This document shows positions 10,848 through 21,696 of a stretch of DNA of 64,000 bases, one piece after another. Below the pieces are notes generated by a model. The model saw nothing but the letters and a program-made list of their open reading frames with translations. It was not told where the DNA came from and did not search any database. Position numbers and translations under genes: made by a program. The stretch is from Amphiura filiformis. Lineage: Eukaryota > Echinodermata > Ophiuroidea > Amphilepidida > Amphiuridae. The stretch lies in NCBI RefSeq assembly GCF_039555335.1, contig NC_092631.1, positions 4,493,501 through 4,557,500 of the forward strand. The letters are read 5' to 3'. Every line of letters starts with the position of its first letter. Positions within the stretch are counted from its first letter, which is position 1.

Positions 10848-11035
10848 GTAAATATTCCTAATTGTGCACTCTCTATCAAACCATAATACATAATAAAAGA
10901 AAACGAATTAGGCCTACCTAATTTGCATATTTTAACTATGACATGTAATTAAATAGTTTCTCTACATCTATATGAACTTTCCAAAGCTGTTCGCGAGGAA
11001 AGAACGATGATTGCTGCTGCTACATGATTGGGTGC

Positions 11036-11300
11036 TATACTTTGATGAGCTCGTAATCGGCGGGCCTTATAACATCGCGGATTAATATCTAAATATTTTA
11101 TTTTGATAAATATCTTGTGATATCTCGCCAGAAGCATCACAAATTATTAATTGAAGTCCTGTACTTTGTCTACTTTCTTTAACACATAACATATAGGCCA
11201 GACAGGTCAACTAATAGCACTCTTAACGTGGGTCTACTTTTCGGCGTAGTTGTATTAAAAGCCTAACATTTCCCGCCTATTAAGAGCTGATCAAACTATA
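11036..11300. mobile_element. MITE, ~262 bp, copy 1 (ends TTTGATNAGCTCGTAATC)
   Basis: The left end TTTGATGAGCTCGTAATCGG and the right end AGAGCTGATCAAAC form terminal inverted repeats. The whole element is clearly homologous to 58303-58562, sharing internal phrases such as TTGTCTACTTTCTTTAACA and CACAAATTATTAATTGA. It lies in the intron between B1 and C1. No coding capacity is present. Confidence 0.85.
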
Positions 11301-11427
11301 CATAAGTTTGGGTCAAGTTAATTGCGTTGGCTTAGCCCAGCCTATTATGTTTTTCTGTCCATGCGGGAACAACCCAACATCATCATATCATGCGATATTA
11401 TGATACCTTTTCAAAATATCTCTGCAG

Positions 11428-11727
11428 ACACAGGGAATCAAGCGGCGACGGCTACCCAGAGCACCGAAATAGCAAAGGATGAAACGACCATGTCAAGCAA
11501 ACCTCCACCGGTACCCGGGACACTAGTCCAGTTCCTAACGCATGCAACAAAATCAGTTGCTGATGCTGATAAAGAAATCGAAACAATCAAAAAGCAGATT
11601 GAGGAAAACTGGGAGCAGTCACGAGAACTCAGTAAAGACCGAGAAAGCCACATGAGTGCCGTCAAAAGGAACTTGGAAAGTTTTGCAGCGAAAATTACAT
11701 TCGAAAATCCCGCTGATCAAGTACAAG
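11428..11727 (+). CDS. Exon C1: linker plus coiled coil, block 1
   Basis: The exon encodes about 100 residues. The first half is rich in Ala, Thr and Pro (DTGNQAATATQ to SKPPPVPGT). The second half is a helical region (LVQFLTHATKSVADADKEIE to RNLESFAAKITFENPADQVQ) that looks like a coiled coil. Entry and exit are both phase 1 (CTGCAG|ACACAGG, CAAG|GTAATT). Exon C2 at 13758-14057 is exactly the same length with about 60-70 percent identical protein. Confidence 0.7.
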
Positions 11728-11944
11728 GTAATTTAGGTAAGGCGTGTTTAGTGTTGTCTCTTTATTCTTTTTAGACTTGTTATTAGTCCGAAACCACATG
11801 TCGCGGAGAGTTTGGGGCCTCCAATTTTTGCTTGACCCTAGGCGCCCAAACAAGTAAATCCGGCCCTGCGTACATGTACATTTATGAGAAACCGTGATTT
11901 CACTGAGGCAAAGTAGAATTGAATAACGACTTTGTCATTACTTC

Positions 11945-12045
11945 ATAGATTCAGAACGGCAGATACAAACTCCAAATGAGTTAGGTTGAAAATAAGGATC
12001 AAAATGCCACAATCTTAAAATAAATCTTCGGTATATTATTAGGGC
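11945..12045 (+). pseudogene. Decayed copy of exon D in block 1
   Basis: The segment ATTCAGAACGGCAGATACAA followed by ACTCCAAATGAGTTAG matches exon D (16965-17024) and its 3' intron (GGTATATTA..AGG), and the homology extends upstream through GAAACCGTGATTTCAC. The start of the exon, its donor (now TTAGGTTG) and part of the reading frame are lost. It shows that the duplicated block originally contained four exons, A to D. Confidence 0.7.
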
Positions 12046-12332
12046 TACATAATACCTAGATTTAAGATCACCAAATGTTTTGGTTGGAATGTTGGTTGAA
12101 AATATTAAAAACATCTACAATAATTATTGTTTGGAGGGTTAAAAAATATTATCGAAATGTCCAGCCCTAGTGTCTAAGGAAATAAGGAAAGAAATCAAAA
12201 TGAAATGTAAATTCTGCCTATGCATTCGCGGCTGAGGGGGTCAGGGTGTAGGTGCGTAAATTTAGAGTTTCCTCTAAAGGTGTTCAGTTTGTCACTAACT
12301 TGAAATACTTCGAGATCTTTGTTTTTCTGCAG

Positions 12333-12460
12333 ATCTGGAAATCCAAACGTGTATTCGTGATATAGAGAAAGGAACTAAGAAGACAAAAGAGATGCAACAA
12401 CTGGTACAAACACTTCAAGAGGAAGTAATGACGTTAAATGCACCCAGATTTGAACTAAAG
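12333..12460 (+). CDS. Exon A2: coiled-coil, block 2
   Basis: Second copy of exon A, encoding DLEIQTCIRDIEKGTKKTKE and TLQEEVMTLNAPRFELK. The length (128 nt), acceptor (CTGCAG) and donor (AAAG|GTAGGC) match exon A1, and phases are 1 in and 0 out. Most differences from A1 are substitutions that keep the heptad-like pattern, which suggests both copies remain under constraint. Confidence 0.75.
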
Positions 12461-13011
12461 GTAGGCCTAAAAAAAGCATCGTATTAGTAGACCTATTATC
12501 AATTTATGGGACTGCCATAAATGCGATAATTTGCAAATACCGTATTGGCTGAACCCATAAAATTGCTCTAAGGTCACACAATTCAACAATTGTGGTAGTT
12601 ATAGCCAAATGTGTAAACCATGTCGCGGGTTGTCCTGCAATTCGCTAGATCAAGGTATTACGAACCCGAATTACGAAGTTTCTGCCTTTCCTTCATGATC
12701 TTCAGGACTGTTAGTTGCCACCAAAATTTGCATCCAAAATTATTCCAAATGCGACCATGAGTTCAGCTAAACACGTTATTACAATTCTGGTCATCATTTC
12801 ATATTTGCCTGGGTAGGATTGGTCCTCTGTTCACTTAACTGGAGGGGTACGAAAAGTAGCACTGCAACGCTTGTATTGATTTTTCAAAGTAAAATGCTAA
12901 TACCTATTTCAATGCATTCAAAGGTCCAGGAAAATTAACGAGGTGACTAGGGAGCTGGAATAGATATTTTTTTTGAATAATCTGAAAACACTTTCCATTT
13001 CTACAATTTAG

Positions 13012-13312
13012 TCTCCCGATACGCTGATCACTGCTCTGTTGGAAGTTTTTGCGCAAGCAGGAGGCACACTGATGCAGGTATTATCTGGCTCCACCCCAGG
13101 AGGATACATCGTGTTTGTAGTCCATTTTCATTCAAGAGAGGATTTACAAAATTTCTGGAAAATGTACAACAAAAGCAAGACAATTCATGACATGCTGAAA
13201 ACTACACTGATCACCGAGAAGAATTTTGGCAAGCGTCTCTGCAAGAAGTTATATATCACTGTGGATATTGACGAGAAAAAATATAAAAGAGTGCTCAAAA
13301 ACTTCCCCAAAG
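13012..13312 (+). CDS. Exon B2: TRADD-N-like domain, block 2
   Basis: Second copy of the TRADD-N-like exon: SPDTLITALLEVFAQAGGTL, GGYIVFVVHFHSREDLQNFW, IHDMLKTTLITE and LYITVDIDEKKYKR. It is one codon longer than B1. The core pattern (hydrophobic strand, Leu-x-x-(Phe/Leu)-Trp helix, Leu-Lys-Thr helix, acidic strand end) is conserved between copies while surface positions differ. That is expected for a functional duplicated domain rather than a recent sterile copy. Confidence 0.65.
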
Positions 13313-13757
13313 GTAAACGTTTTTCTTATTTTGTACTTTCTGTCATATCATCTGCATGTCAAAGAATATCAATGACCTAATTTTCACATTTTAACCACCA
13401 TGTGATTAATTGGTCACTTGTCTTCTGTCCATGCAGGACTGCCCAACCTCCATTAGATATCATGTGAGAATTAAAGCTTTAATATACGATCTTTTTAAAT
13501 TTTTAGATTTTTATTTTTTCTTCCAAAATGATAAAATAGTTAATATGCAATCATTATAAAAGTTCCCAATACATTTGGACGCGAAAAACGCTGGTAATTT
13601 GCAAAGAAACAAATAATAAACTTCACCTCTATCACTCGAAATATCTCGTACTTTTTGGAATAGGATGCCGAGTGCGGCCTCGGAGTTTTGAAAAAAAACC
13701 AGGTATATTCTGAAAAAAGATCGTACATTAAGGCATACCTTCAAAATATCTCTGCAG

Positions 13758-14057
13758 ACATAGGAAAGCAAGCGGCTACTACACAAGGCGCCGAAGCAAC
13801 AACCGAGGCTGAAACAAGCAAACCTCCAGAGCTTCCACCGGTCTCCCAATCACTTGTCCAGTTCCTAACACAGGCAGGAGAATCAGTTGCTGATGCTGAC
13901 AAAGAAATAGAAAAAATCAAAATGGAGATTCAGAAAAATTACGAGCAGTTACGAATACTCAGTATAGATAGTGCAAACCGCGCGTGTGCCGTCAGAAGGA
14001 ACCTGGAAAGTATGGCGGCGAAAATTACATTCGAAAATACCGCTGATCAAAGACAAG
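13758..14057 (+). CDS. Exon C2: linker plus coiled coil, block 2
   Basis: Second copy of exon C (DIGKQAATTQGAEATTEAE, then QFLTQAGESVADADKEIEKI and RNLESMAAKITFENTADQRQ). It has the same 300-nt length and 1-1 phase as C1, with acceptor CTGCAG and donor CAAG|GTAATT. Thirty bases after the donor the intron is interrupted by the hAT-type element at 14096-15735. Confidence 0.7.
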
Positions 14058-14095
14058 GTAATTTAGGAAAAACGTGTTTAGTGTTGTCTTTTAAT

Positions 14096-15735
14096 CAGGG
14101 GCTATTTTAACGTGCCTCCTGGCACGTTTGTGTAGTGAGATTAAAATTCCGTGCAGTGAGAATTAAAAATCCGTGCTTAAAATATTTCGATGCAATTCGA
14201 CAAACTCAATAGGGATGCTTTAAATATAGCACCTACCGTATGGTCACTTTCAGGTAAAGTTGTAAAATTTTAACACTTAACACTTCATCACCCCTTTCCT
14301 TGTGTTCCTTGTAAACTCCAATTTTCAAAGGACCTTATGCATATTATACGCATAGCTGGCGTACCGCTACTTAGTATCATCAACTCCCCCACGCTTTGCT
14401 CACAATCTAAATAAGGTCTGGCAGCTTTCCATATGCTAACGTGCGTGCTATATGGGGTGGGGTGCGGCAACGCTTGGAGATCGCAACAAAAGACACAGGC
14501 CTAGATACCCGGGGGGTGATCCACCATTTTTTTAAAATATAGGAGATGGTCCATGCAATCATCCTCCCCCATGTTGACGCCCGTATGTGAGTTTCTGACA
14601 AAATTAACCTTATATTTGGCCATTTTATCCTACCTGAAATCTACGCCCATGCAAAAAAAGGAGAGTGAGATTAACCCAAGTTTTAGCTCATTTTAGCATT
14701 AAAATGCCCTTTTTTCGTGCTTCGCGCAGGTCAGCGGACCGGCTTCGTAATTTTTATCCCTTTGAAAATTTATCTCGAACTTCTTCAAAAATCAGAGATT
14801 ATAGTTCCATCCTTTCTAAATTATATAAATCATCAATATGAGTGCTGGGGAAGCTCTACGGTCCGATGCCTTGAAAAGGCCTAAATGTAAAAACTAGTGA
14901 GCGTGGGGCTCTACACCCTGGATCCCCGCCAGGGGCTTTGATACACGACTCCACCAGGGGATCTAAGGACCCACTCCAACCCGTTTGAGCTCTCAACATT
15001 GATAACCTGCCAATAAAAAATAGTCCTATAATCCCTACAAGCATGACAAGTGAGCAAAGTGTTGGACTGCAGAAATTTCCCCCCTAAAATCATTTTGTTG
15101 GGCCTTCGGCCAAGTTGCTTTTTTAAACTTCAATGTTAGGGAGAATTTTTTTGTGAAAGTGGAAGAGTATTTTGTACTCATTTCGTGGGTGTTCTTTCTG
15201 TTTTCAAAAAGTAACAAAATAAGAGCAAACAAGAGTATTTTGCAGGTTTGTTTGTAGATACGGCTTAACGTTATTTTATAACTCAAGAGTGTCAGGTGTC
15301 CAATCTGGTAACTAATACGGTCAAAAATGAGTCGCTTAAATGAGTGATGTTGTACAAATGTCCAAAACTCCCCTATAACCAGGTTTTATTTTTGGAGGCT
15401 GATTTTGAAAAATGGGACCTTTTTGGACCTTTTCTTAAATTTTGGACTTTTTTGACCAAGAAAGTATAAAGAACCTGATTTTTTCGCTCGCTACGCTCGC
15501 AAATGGGCGAATTTGCATATTGTTTGACAGAAAAAGCATAAAAAACATGTTTTTTTTGGCTCGCTACGCTCGCAAATTGGACCTTTTTGGCCTTTGGTGA
15601 TTTTTTTTGGGGGTGCTATCCCTGCCTACACCCCTGCCTCCAACACTCTCTCCCCGCAAGCTTGTTGCCGCTGTTGATCACCAAGACTTTACATCGCCAA
15701 CGTGCAGTGACTTTTTTCATCTAAAATAGCCCCTG
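14096..15735. mobile_element. Non-autonomous hAT-type element with 8-bp target duplication
   Basis: The ends are inverted repeats beginning CAGGGGCTATTTTA (left) and TAAAATAGCCCCTG (right). They are flanked on both sides by CTTTTAAT (14088-14095 and 15736-15743). That 8-bp duplication fits the hAT pattern nTnnnnAn, and CAGGG is a usual hAT end. The 1.64-kb interior has no transposase that I can see; it carries repeated phrases such as CTCGCTACGCTCGCAAAT. The block 1 intron (11751-11815) is an empty-site paralogue: it reads through TTGTCT...TTATTC...TTAGTCCGAAAC, just as the element's two flanks do when joined. Confidence 0.9.
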
Positions 15736-15743
15736 CTTTTAAT

Positions 15744-16964
15744 TCTTCTTAGTCTTAATATTATTCCGAAACTCTATGTCCTTTGATCTACTCGTAATTC
15801 ACGCCAATATTGTCAGTTAAGACAAACAGGACAAAGATGAGAATATGTTTTTTTAACAGTTTCAGAAAAAGTATTATAATTGCAATTTACCGTCACACAT
15901 GATATTCGGTCACTTTGGCCAAATAGCAATGTAAAACTATACACTGCAATATAAATATTTGACCGTAATTTTCACGGCAGTATCTGGCAATTAAAGTCAT
16001 AATGTACGATCTTATAATATGAATTTGGTTAATTTTTTTCAAACCTGATTTTTTTGCATATTTGTAATGTTAACACATGTCACGACTTGCACCTAAATGG
16101 AATCAGCCAAATTTGTTGTGTTTGTAGGTAAACAGAACAAAGTTTGACATAAAGTCATAATTCAAGAAATTATGACTTTATGTCCGCCCATAGAACTGTG
16201 TGTTAAACGGCCAAAATAACAGCAGTGTTTCTTTCACGTTACCTCGTTATTTCAGCTCAAAATGGACAGAAACCATTCCCGATCATTATTACTAGTATTA
16301 TTTCAGCATTTTGAGTATATAATGACAAATTTAAAATTTGAAGGAAATCGTACATTAAGCCTTTAAGTTGGCAGCATTCTACCGTAAAAACGACAATTTT
16401 ACAAGTATTTCACCGTAAAATTAGAATATATACGATATATTGCCTTAAAAGTACGGGTGAATGCCCATTATCCTGTATAAAATATGGTAGAAGCACATAA
16501 ATTTTACGGGAAAATAACTGGGTTCCCAACATTCTACCGTTAAAATTACAATATACACTATACATTATACGAAATCGAATTTACACACTCAGGACAATAC
16601 GGCTAAGATGCAACACTTTACACCTCCCCCCAACACAGAAAATACAGTCTAGTGGTACTAACATGCCTATATTCCGTAAAATAGTAATTAAATTTTACGA
16701 TAAATAACAGTCAAGTTTATGGGAAAGTACCAAAATATCGTAACGGTGATATTTGTCAGTGTGTGTTCAGAAGTACAATAACATGGTCTTTCCGAAATTC
16801 TCGTTTTCTCTCGTAAAGTTAAAGTAATATCGTAAATTTGTGTGAAACCGTGATTCACGGTCTGACACAAAATAGAATAGAAAAACGCCAGCTTTGTTAA
16901 AAGATTTTTATCCAAGCCGCATTTATGGTAACAAGAATAAGTCCGTTGTCGTTAATTTATATAG
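15744..16964. other. Intronic DNA with dispersed TACCGTAAAA-type motifs
   Basis: No exon is apparent. The stretch contains a short perfect hairpin near 16147-16185 (GACATAAAGTCATAATTC and its complement) and several short segments built on TACCGTAAAATT or ATTTTACGG. These look like remnants of small repeats. The last part, from about 16845, is homologous to 11890-11945 in block 1. Confidence 0.5.
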
Positions 16965-17024
16965 ATACACCAACTGTCTCCAAGAAAGCTTCAAAACGGA
17001 AGGCACAAACTTCAAATGAGTCAG
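16965..17024 (+). CDS. Exon D: short basic linker
   Basis: This 60-nt exon lies between an AG acceptor (TATATAG) and TCAG|GTATGT. It encodes DTPTVSKKASKRKAQTSNES, a basic, serine-rich segment with a KKASKRK cluster that could act as a nuclear localisation signal. Phase is 1 in and 1 out, like all neighbouring linker exons. The decayed copy in block 1 confirms that it belongs to the duplicated unit. Confidence 0.55.
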
Positions 17025-18336
17025 GTATGTTCAAAATAAGCATCAAAATCTTATATGCTTGGTATATTACTAGACTTCTCCGTAGTCCACTTGCCCATTT
17101 TGTATACTCTGGCTATTACATTTAAACATAAAACTCTAATTTGTATTACTTTGTGTGCAATTGATAGATTTTCACATCTGATCTTTTCAGTCACCGTACT
17201 CCCTCTGTTTGCCAGCTTCCCAAGGATTTTTACTCGGGCTTTCGCGATCAATAATCTGGTAAATTCCATAATCAGAATAATTGTTCAGTATTGAAGTGGA
17301 CCATTACAATTTATGCAAGATGTGTTGCATTCAATAACATGTCACTAATTATATAAACTCTTTATGACCATTTTACTGTTAGTTTTAATAAACATCAGTA
17401 TAATTTTGAGTCCAACAGGATGCGTTCATCATGATTAATAATAACATAGTTTTATTTATCAAAATTTGACTATGGCATAGTCTAGTATATTACCTGATAG
17501 GGCAAGACATATTACTAATTCGGAGGGGGTGGGAAGGATGAGCAGTGAGTTAATTTGTTCTAAGTTATATTTGGTTGGATAAGTTGTCCCTGGTGAGTAA
17601 GTTACCCTGAGTGGATGAGTTCTAGTTGTCCACTTACACGGTATAATTTTATTCGGATATAAAATATTAAATAAAATAGCAAAACATACATCTGTAGCTG
17701 AAGAACAAATTCAAGTAGAATCTAGTAGAAATCAGTAGAAAGTTGAAGTCAGCATGGTCAGTAAAAAAACAAGACAACAATATTAGAAGAAAGTTAAGCC
17801 ACAAGCAAGTTCATTGCCAGTTTTTACTTGTCCTTAAACCACAGCATATATTTTTTGCTGTTTAATTTAATATCTTGTTGTTTGTCCATGAAAAAGAGCA
17901 GTTTATCTGCATCTGTTCGAACATCGGTCGGTTTTTTTTGTCTTTTTGATTTAAACCAAACTGTGGGTTCCTGAATTGGTAATTTTTGGCCACCTAATTA
18001 TAGTAGTTTCATCAGTTTTGTTTAGGTCGCAGTGAATAATTTGATTGGCCCATTGGTGCTTCCTTATTCTGGTAGAACTATTATTCAGAATGATTGCTTT
18101 CTTATACAAAACGTGGATAAATGTGCGTCCAGCCGCAGGTGGTATGATGAGTTCTCGAGATGTTAATTGAATGGGAAAATTGATTCCGATGACAAAAAGT
18201 ATACATAATTTGTGAAGTTTATGTTGTCACCTAATGATTGGCACGTCTTACGGCATGACACATGTATTGTCCTCAATACCAATGACACTGCTGATGAACT
18301 GATTAATTCGTTATGTTTTTGCTAATTAAGATACAG
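17025..18336. other. Intron with no recognised feature
   Basis: AT-rich sequence of about 1.3 kb between exons D and E. I see no exon with matching splice sites, no inverted-end element and no RNA gene. Confidence 0.5.
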
Positions 18337-18372
18337 GGCCAGAGAAGCAAAAGGTGAAGAACCCCGGCAAAG
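18337..18372 (+). CDS. Exon E: micro-exon (linker)
   Basis: A 36-nt exon, GGPEKQKVKNPGK in phase 1-1, lies between ATACAG and AAAG|GTAGGT. Its 3' half and following intron (TTTAATAGTCAAAAATGATG) are homologous to the end of exon N and its intron (27360-27430). This indicates an older duplication within the gene. Because of its size it is less certain than the larger exons. Confidence 0.45.
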
Positions 18373-18378
18373 GTAGGT

Positions 18379-19113
18379 TTAATAGTCAAAAATGATGATC
18401 GAATAATTTTTAAAGCTATCTTCACACTCCACACATCTTCGGTTGATTCTTTGGCCTCTTCCAACCAGTCTTGATAGGCAATGATAGGCGGTATTGTCTT
18501 CCAGATCAGAACTAGACTCATTTTCACCCAATGACTCGACATCTTTAGACTCGGAGTCCTCTTCCTCTGAATTCTGGCGGTTCACAATACGATGCGCTGC
18601 CAGCGGTTGCCCTTGTCAGTCCAATTTTTTACCTTTAGGGTCGACATCGCCGTTCCAGCCACCATTGGATTTTCACGCGAGTGTGATAATAATGTTGGAA
18701 ACGACCCTACGAAGGATTCCGTGTGACCAATCGTTGGAAAATGGATCTACTATAATTGTAAATAACTGTTTTACTGTGCGTTCGCGTATAACATCATTAT
18801 ATTGACATTTAAACACACAATAACATTACGTTGCTGTGTTGGATGTCGACATTCTCCCATTATGTACTGCGTATTTTGACCTCTCCCCAGCAAACGCTGG
18901 AGGCGCATCGTATTCTGAATCGACCGAATTGTTATCTTTATCCGGAGATTCACTTTCAGAATCTTCTACTTCTGAATCTTCAATCCTATGCTCTAAACAA
19001 AGGTTCATAATTGTTTCCCATAGAATATTCTGGATCATCGTCAACAAGATATCCGGTTCATCGTCAACCTTTTCATTCATTGTACCATCCTTTTCGGTGT
19101 GTAGTGTGTACAC
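18379..19113 (-). other. Two acidic open stretches on the minus strand, unknown
   Basis: The minus strand carries two short acidic open stretches: one at 18379-18585 (NSEEEDSESKDVESLGENES) and one at 18826-19113 (EDSEVEDSESESPDKDNNS). Both combine Glu/Asp/Ser runs with hydrophobic patches. They could be remnants of an element-encoded protein or of a small host gene, but no domain is recognisable and no splice structure is obvious. They may also be chance. Confidence 0.2.
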
Positions 19114-19200
19114 TTTCTTTTATGTCTGCTTTAAGTTATACATCCGACCACAGTGTTTGTCACACAGGTGCCAAGGGTTAGTTGTGACTGTGGTAATAAT

Positions 19201-19707
19201 CCGGGGGGGGGGGCACTTCAATATGAAATAGATATAGGTGTAGGGCTGGCACTTTCGCAGTAAGGGCATTCGTTGAGAGCGAAATGTCAAAAATATGGGG
19301 TCAATGGGTGAGAGCATGATTTTTGGCATTCGGTGAGAGCAAAATATAAAAAATATGGGGTCAATGGGTGAGAACATGACCTTTTGTTAAAATGGGACCT
19401 TTGGGTGAGAGCCGAAACAGCGCTACAGAAATCTCGAACATCGAATTTCTAGTTCTAAATGGCTTCAAATTTCTTTGGTTTGTTTTTTCAAAATAAGTAA
19501 CAAAATCAGTGATAAATGAAATTTTCTGTTCAAATTGCAAAATAAGGGCCTTTGGGTGACAGATCAAATGGAAAAATAAGGGGTCTTTGGGTGACAGAGC
19601 ATGTGTTCGTAAAAAAATATGGGTCTTTGGGTGACAGCGACGCTGAAAAGGGGGGGTCTTAACAGTCCTACATAGGCGTCACCTCCAAAGTGGGAGTGCC
19701 CCCCGGG
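19201..19707. mobile_element. CCCGGGGGG-ended TIR element with 7-bp target duplication
   Basis: The left end reads CCGGGGGGGGGGGCACTTC. The right end is AGTGGGAGTGCCCCCCGGG, extending inward as an imperfect inverted repeat (TAGGTGTAGGGCTG against CAGTCCTACATAGGCG). TAATAAT flanks both sides (19194-19200 and 19708-19714). The interior is a degenerate tandem array of about 50-60 bp units containing GGGTCAATGGGTGAGAGCAT or GGTCTTTGGGTGACAG. It has no coding capacity. The same family occurs at 48881-49358. Confidence 0.8.
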
Positions 19708-20299
19708 TAATAATATCCATGTTGACTCTTTGAAGGTAAATCATCGAATGACAAGAACTTAGTGAAACCAGTTTTCACAGTGTTATCAATATGCTTTCGC
19801 TTAATTGCTCGTTCCTTGCTCATTTTAGAAATGAGCAGTGAAATGAGCATATTAATGAGCAAGGAATAATAATAATAAGAAGGAAAATATCCTTTTTTGG
19901 ATCCCGTGTCTCCTCGAACTGAACTGTGACAAAGTTCTTAACGAACAGACCTTTGCCCCAGCATTATTACGCCCCTGGGTAGTATTGTCGTGGATAGGGG
20001 CTTCCATTAGTATACATTGTGACGTCATCTAAAACCCAAAAGGTTATACCAGTTAGTCAACCAATCCAAGATAATGATTCGACATCGTTTCCAAATCTCC
20101 TACTATCATTGACAACGCAGATTAATCACAATTTAAAATATAAATATGGTCTACATTTTATTTATTTTTATTACGTATCTGCCTTAAAATATTTATATAA
20201 TTTATTATATATATAAAATTTCTTAAACGTTCATCAATTGACTGGGTACGTTCGACTCGCCTCTTTACAAATGCGCACAACACATTTTAATAGTTTCAG

Positions 20300-20446
20300 A
20301 CACTGCCAAATCGGGTGCAGATGTTGTTTCTGACAAGCCTACAGAAAGCAAGCAAGTGGCTGCTCCCTCACCTCCGCATATGGATTACAATTCTACTTCA
20401 AGTAGACTTGAAGATGTCAACAAGGATGGCTCAATTCAAAATAAAG
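20300..20446 (+). CDS. Exon F: low-complexity linker
   Basis: This 49-codon exon encodes DTAKSGADVVSDKPTESKQV, then APSPPHMDYNSTSSRLEDVN and a Lys-rich end. It lies between TTTCAG and AAAG|GTGAGT in phase 1-1. The segment is polar, probably disordered and without a known domain. It links the TRADD-N-like half of the protein to the middle part. Confidence 0.55.
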
Positions 20447-20488
20447 GTGAGTAACAAACCGTTCGTATGGTTATTGATACTGAGGATA

Positions 20489-20700
20489 TACCGTAAAACC
20501 TCGTCTACAAGCATATAGTGTTTTTAATGAAAGCTAAATTTATACGATACATACGTAAATATGCCAAGACTGTTATGTTAGATTGGTCTAACAATAATAC
20601 TTGTTTATATACGCTTATATCTGTAATTTATTTGCTCAAATTCCATAATTTAGCTTTCATCAGAAGCACTCTATATGCTTGTAGACGAGGTTTTACGATA
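20489..20700. mobile_element. Hairpin MITE, ~212 bp, mariner-like TA ends
   Basis: Left end TACCGTAAAACCTCGTCTAC and right end GTAGACGAGGTTTTACGATA are inverted repeats that stay similar for about 50 bp (CAAGCATATAG, ATGAAAGCTAAAT). TA at both borders fits Tc1/mariner-type target use. It lies in the short intron between exons F and G. Confidence 0.85.
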
Positions 20701-20853
20701 ATTGCTCAGTGGCGCAAAACAGTTATTAGTCTTGAGAAGCGAAAAGACCCAATCATAAGTACATTTGCTGCGTTGTCGCTGCAAATAAAATCTAAGATTT
20801 ATCTGTTCCGGTATACAAGCTCTCTAACTTTGTTTCGCATTTATTAAATTTAG

Positions 20854-21132
20854 ACTCTGGAAGTACCCACCCATTGCCAAATCCTATATCAACTGGGGAG
20901 GCCAGCAAGCTTATGGAAGAATATTTTTCTACTGCTTTCAAAGATAATCGGCTCCACAGCTTTTATACTTGTTCAAAGACATGTTCAGACATATCAGACG
21001 CAGAAAAGGAACGAATTCGCCATTTGAAGCCAGTAAGGTCAGAAGAAGATTCCGCTAAGAAGAGGCGTAGTGCAGACATGTTCAAACACTCATGGATAAC
21101 AGCTAAAAAAACGTCATTTTACGAGAAAACTG
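20854..21132 (+). CDS. Exon G: helical segment before the zinc-finger-like exon
   Basis: The exon encodes about 93 residues, STGEASKLMEEYFSTAFKDN to KRRSADMFKHSWITAKKTSF, in phase 1-1 between TTTAG and ACTG|GTAATT. The basic stretch KKRRSADMFKHSWI just before exon H resembles sequences preceding TTF-type zinc fingers in hAT-derived host proteins. It may be an alternative exon of the ZU5-UPA-CARD gene or part of a separate gene. Confidence 0.5.
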
Positions 21133-21257
21133 GTAATTTTATTTGATTTAACTATTTATACCATAACTTTGGGAAATAGAAAAAAATGGAGTTTGAAAAA
21201 ACAAGTTCATAAACATTTTAATACTCACATGATGTTTTTTTATGATTATGTTTTCAG

Positions 21258-21523
21258 GAATATGGTGGCTGGTCTACGTTGAAGGTGAGGGTATGTTTTG
21301 CCTTCTGTGCCGTATTCACCGTGACGCCAAGAACAAGCAGAGTACTTTCAACCAAAATCCTTGTCTGAGCTTCAAACATAGCGCAGTCACTGGTCACGGC
21401 GAGTCATCTGGGCATGTCCACGCTATTAAATGTGAATTAGACAGACGAATTTCTCCCTGGCACAAGAATTCCAGGAAGAGCACCACTTTGCTGACAACAT
21501 CACAGATAATAAACCTGGCGCTG
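21258..21523 (+). CDS. Exon H: TTF/BED-like zinc-finger segment
   Basis: Joined in phase to exon G, it encodes WWLVYVEGEGMFCLLCRIHR, then LSFKHSAVTGHGESSGHVHA. The pattern Trp, Cys-x2-Cys, a spacer with Phe-Lys-His, and His-x3-His or Cys resembles the zinc-binding module found in hAT-transposon-derived proteins. It exits in phase 0 (GCGCTG|GTGAGT), so it cannot splice to the phase-1 exons J2, I2 or K. Joining to exon L at 25252 would keep frame. That makes the G-H pair alternative to J-I-K, or a domesticated or dying insertion. Confidence 0.5.
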
Positions 21524-21668
21524 GTGAGTATCTTTGCAATGTGACAGTGATATCATAGGATCAACCATTTCAATGATATATTGCTATCATGGTAGTTAAT
21601 CCTATAACATCATCATTACGACGGCTAATAGTGTCTATTTTGAAGTACATTGACAATGTAGATCACAT

Positions 21669-21696
21669 GTTTGTTTGTTTGTTTGTTTGTTTGTTT
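21669..21696. repeat. (TTTG)n microsatellite
   Basis: About seven perfect GTTT units lie in the intron after exon H. Confidence 0.9.
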
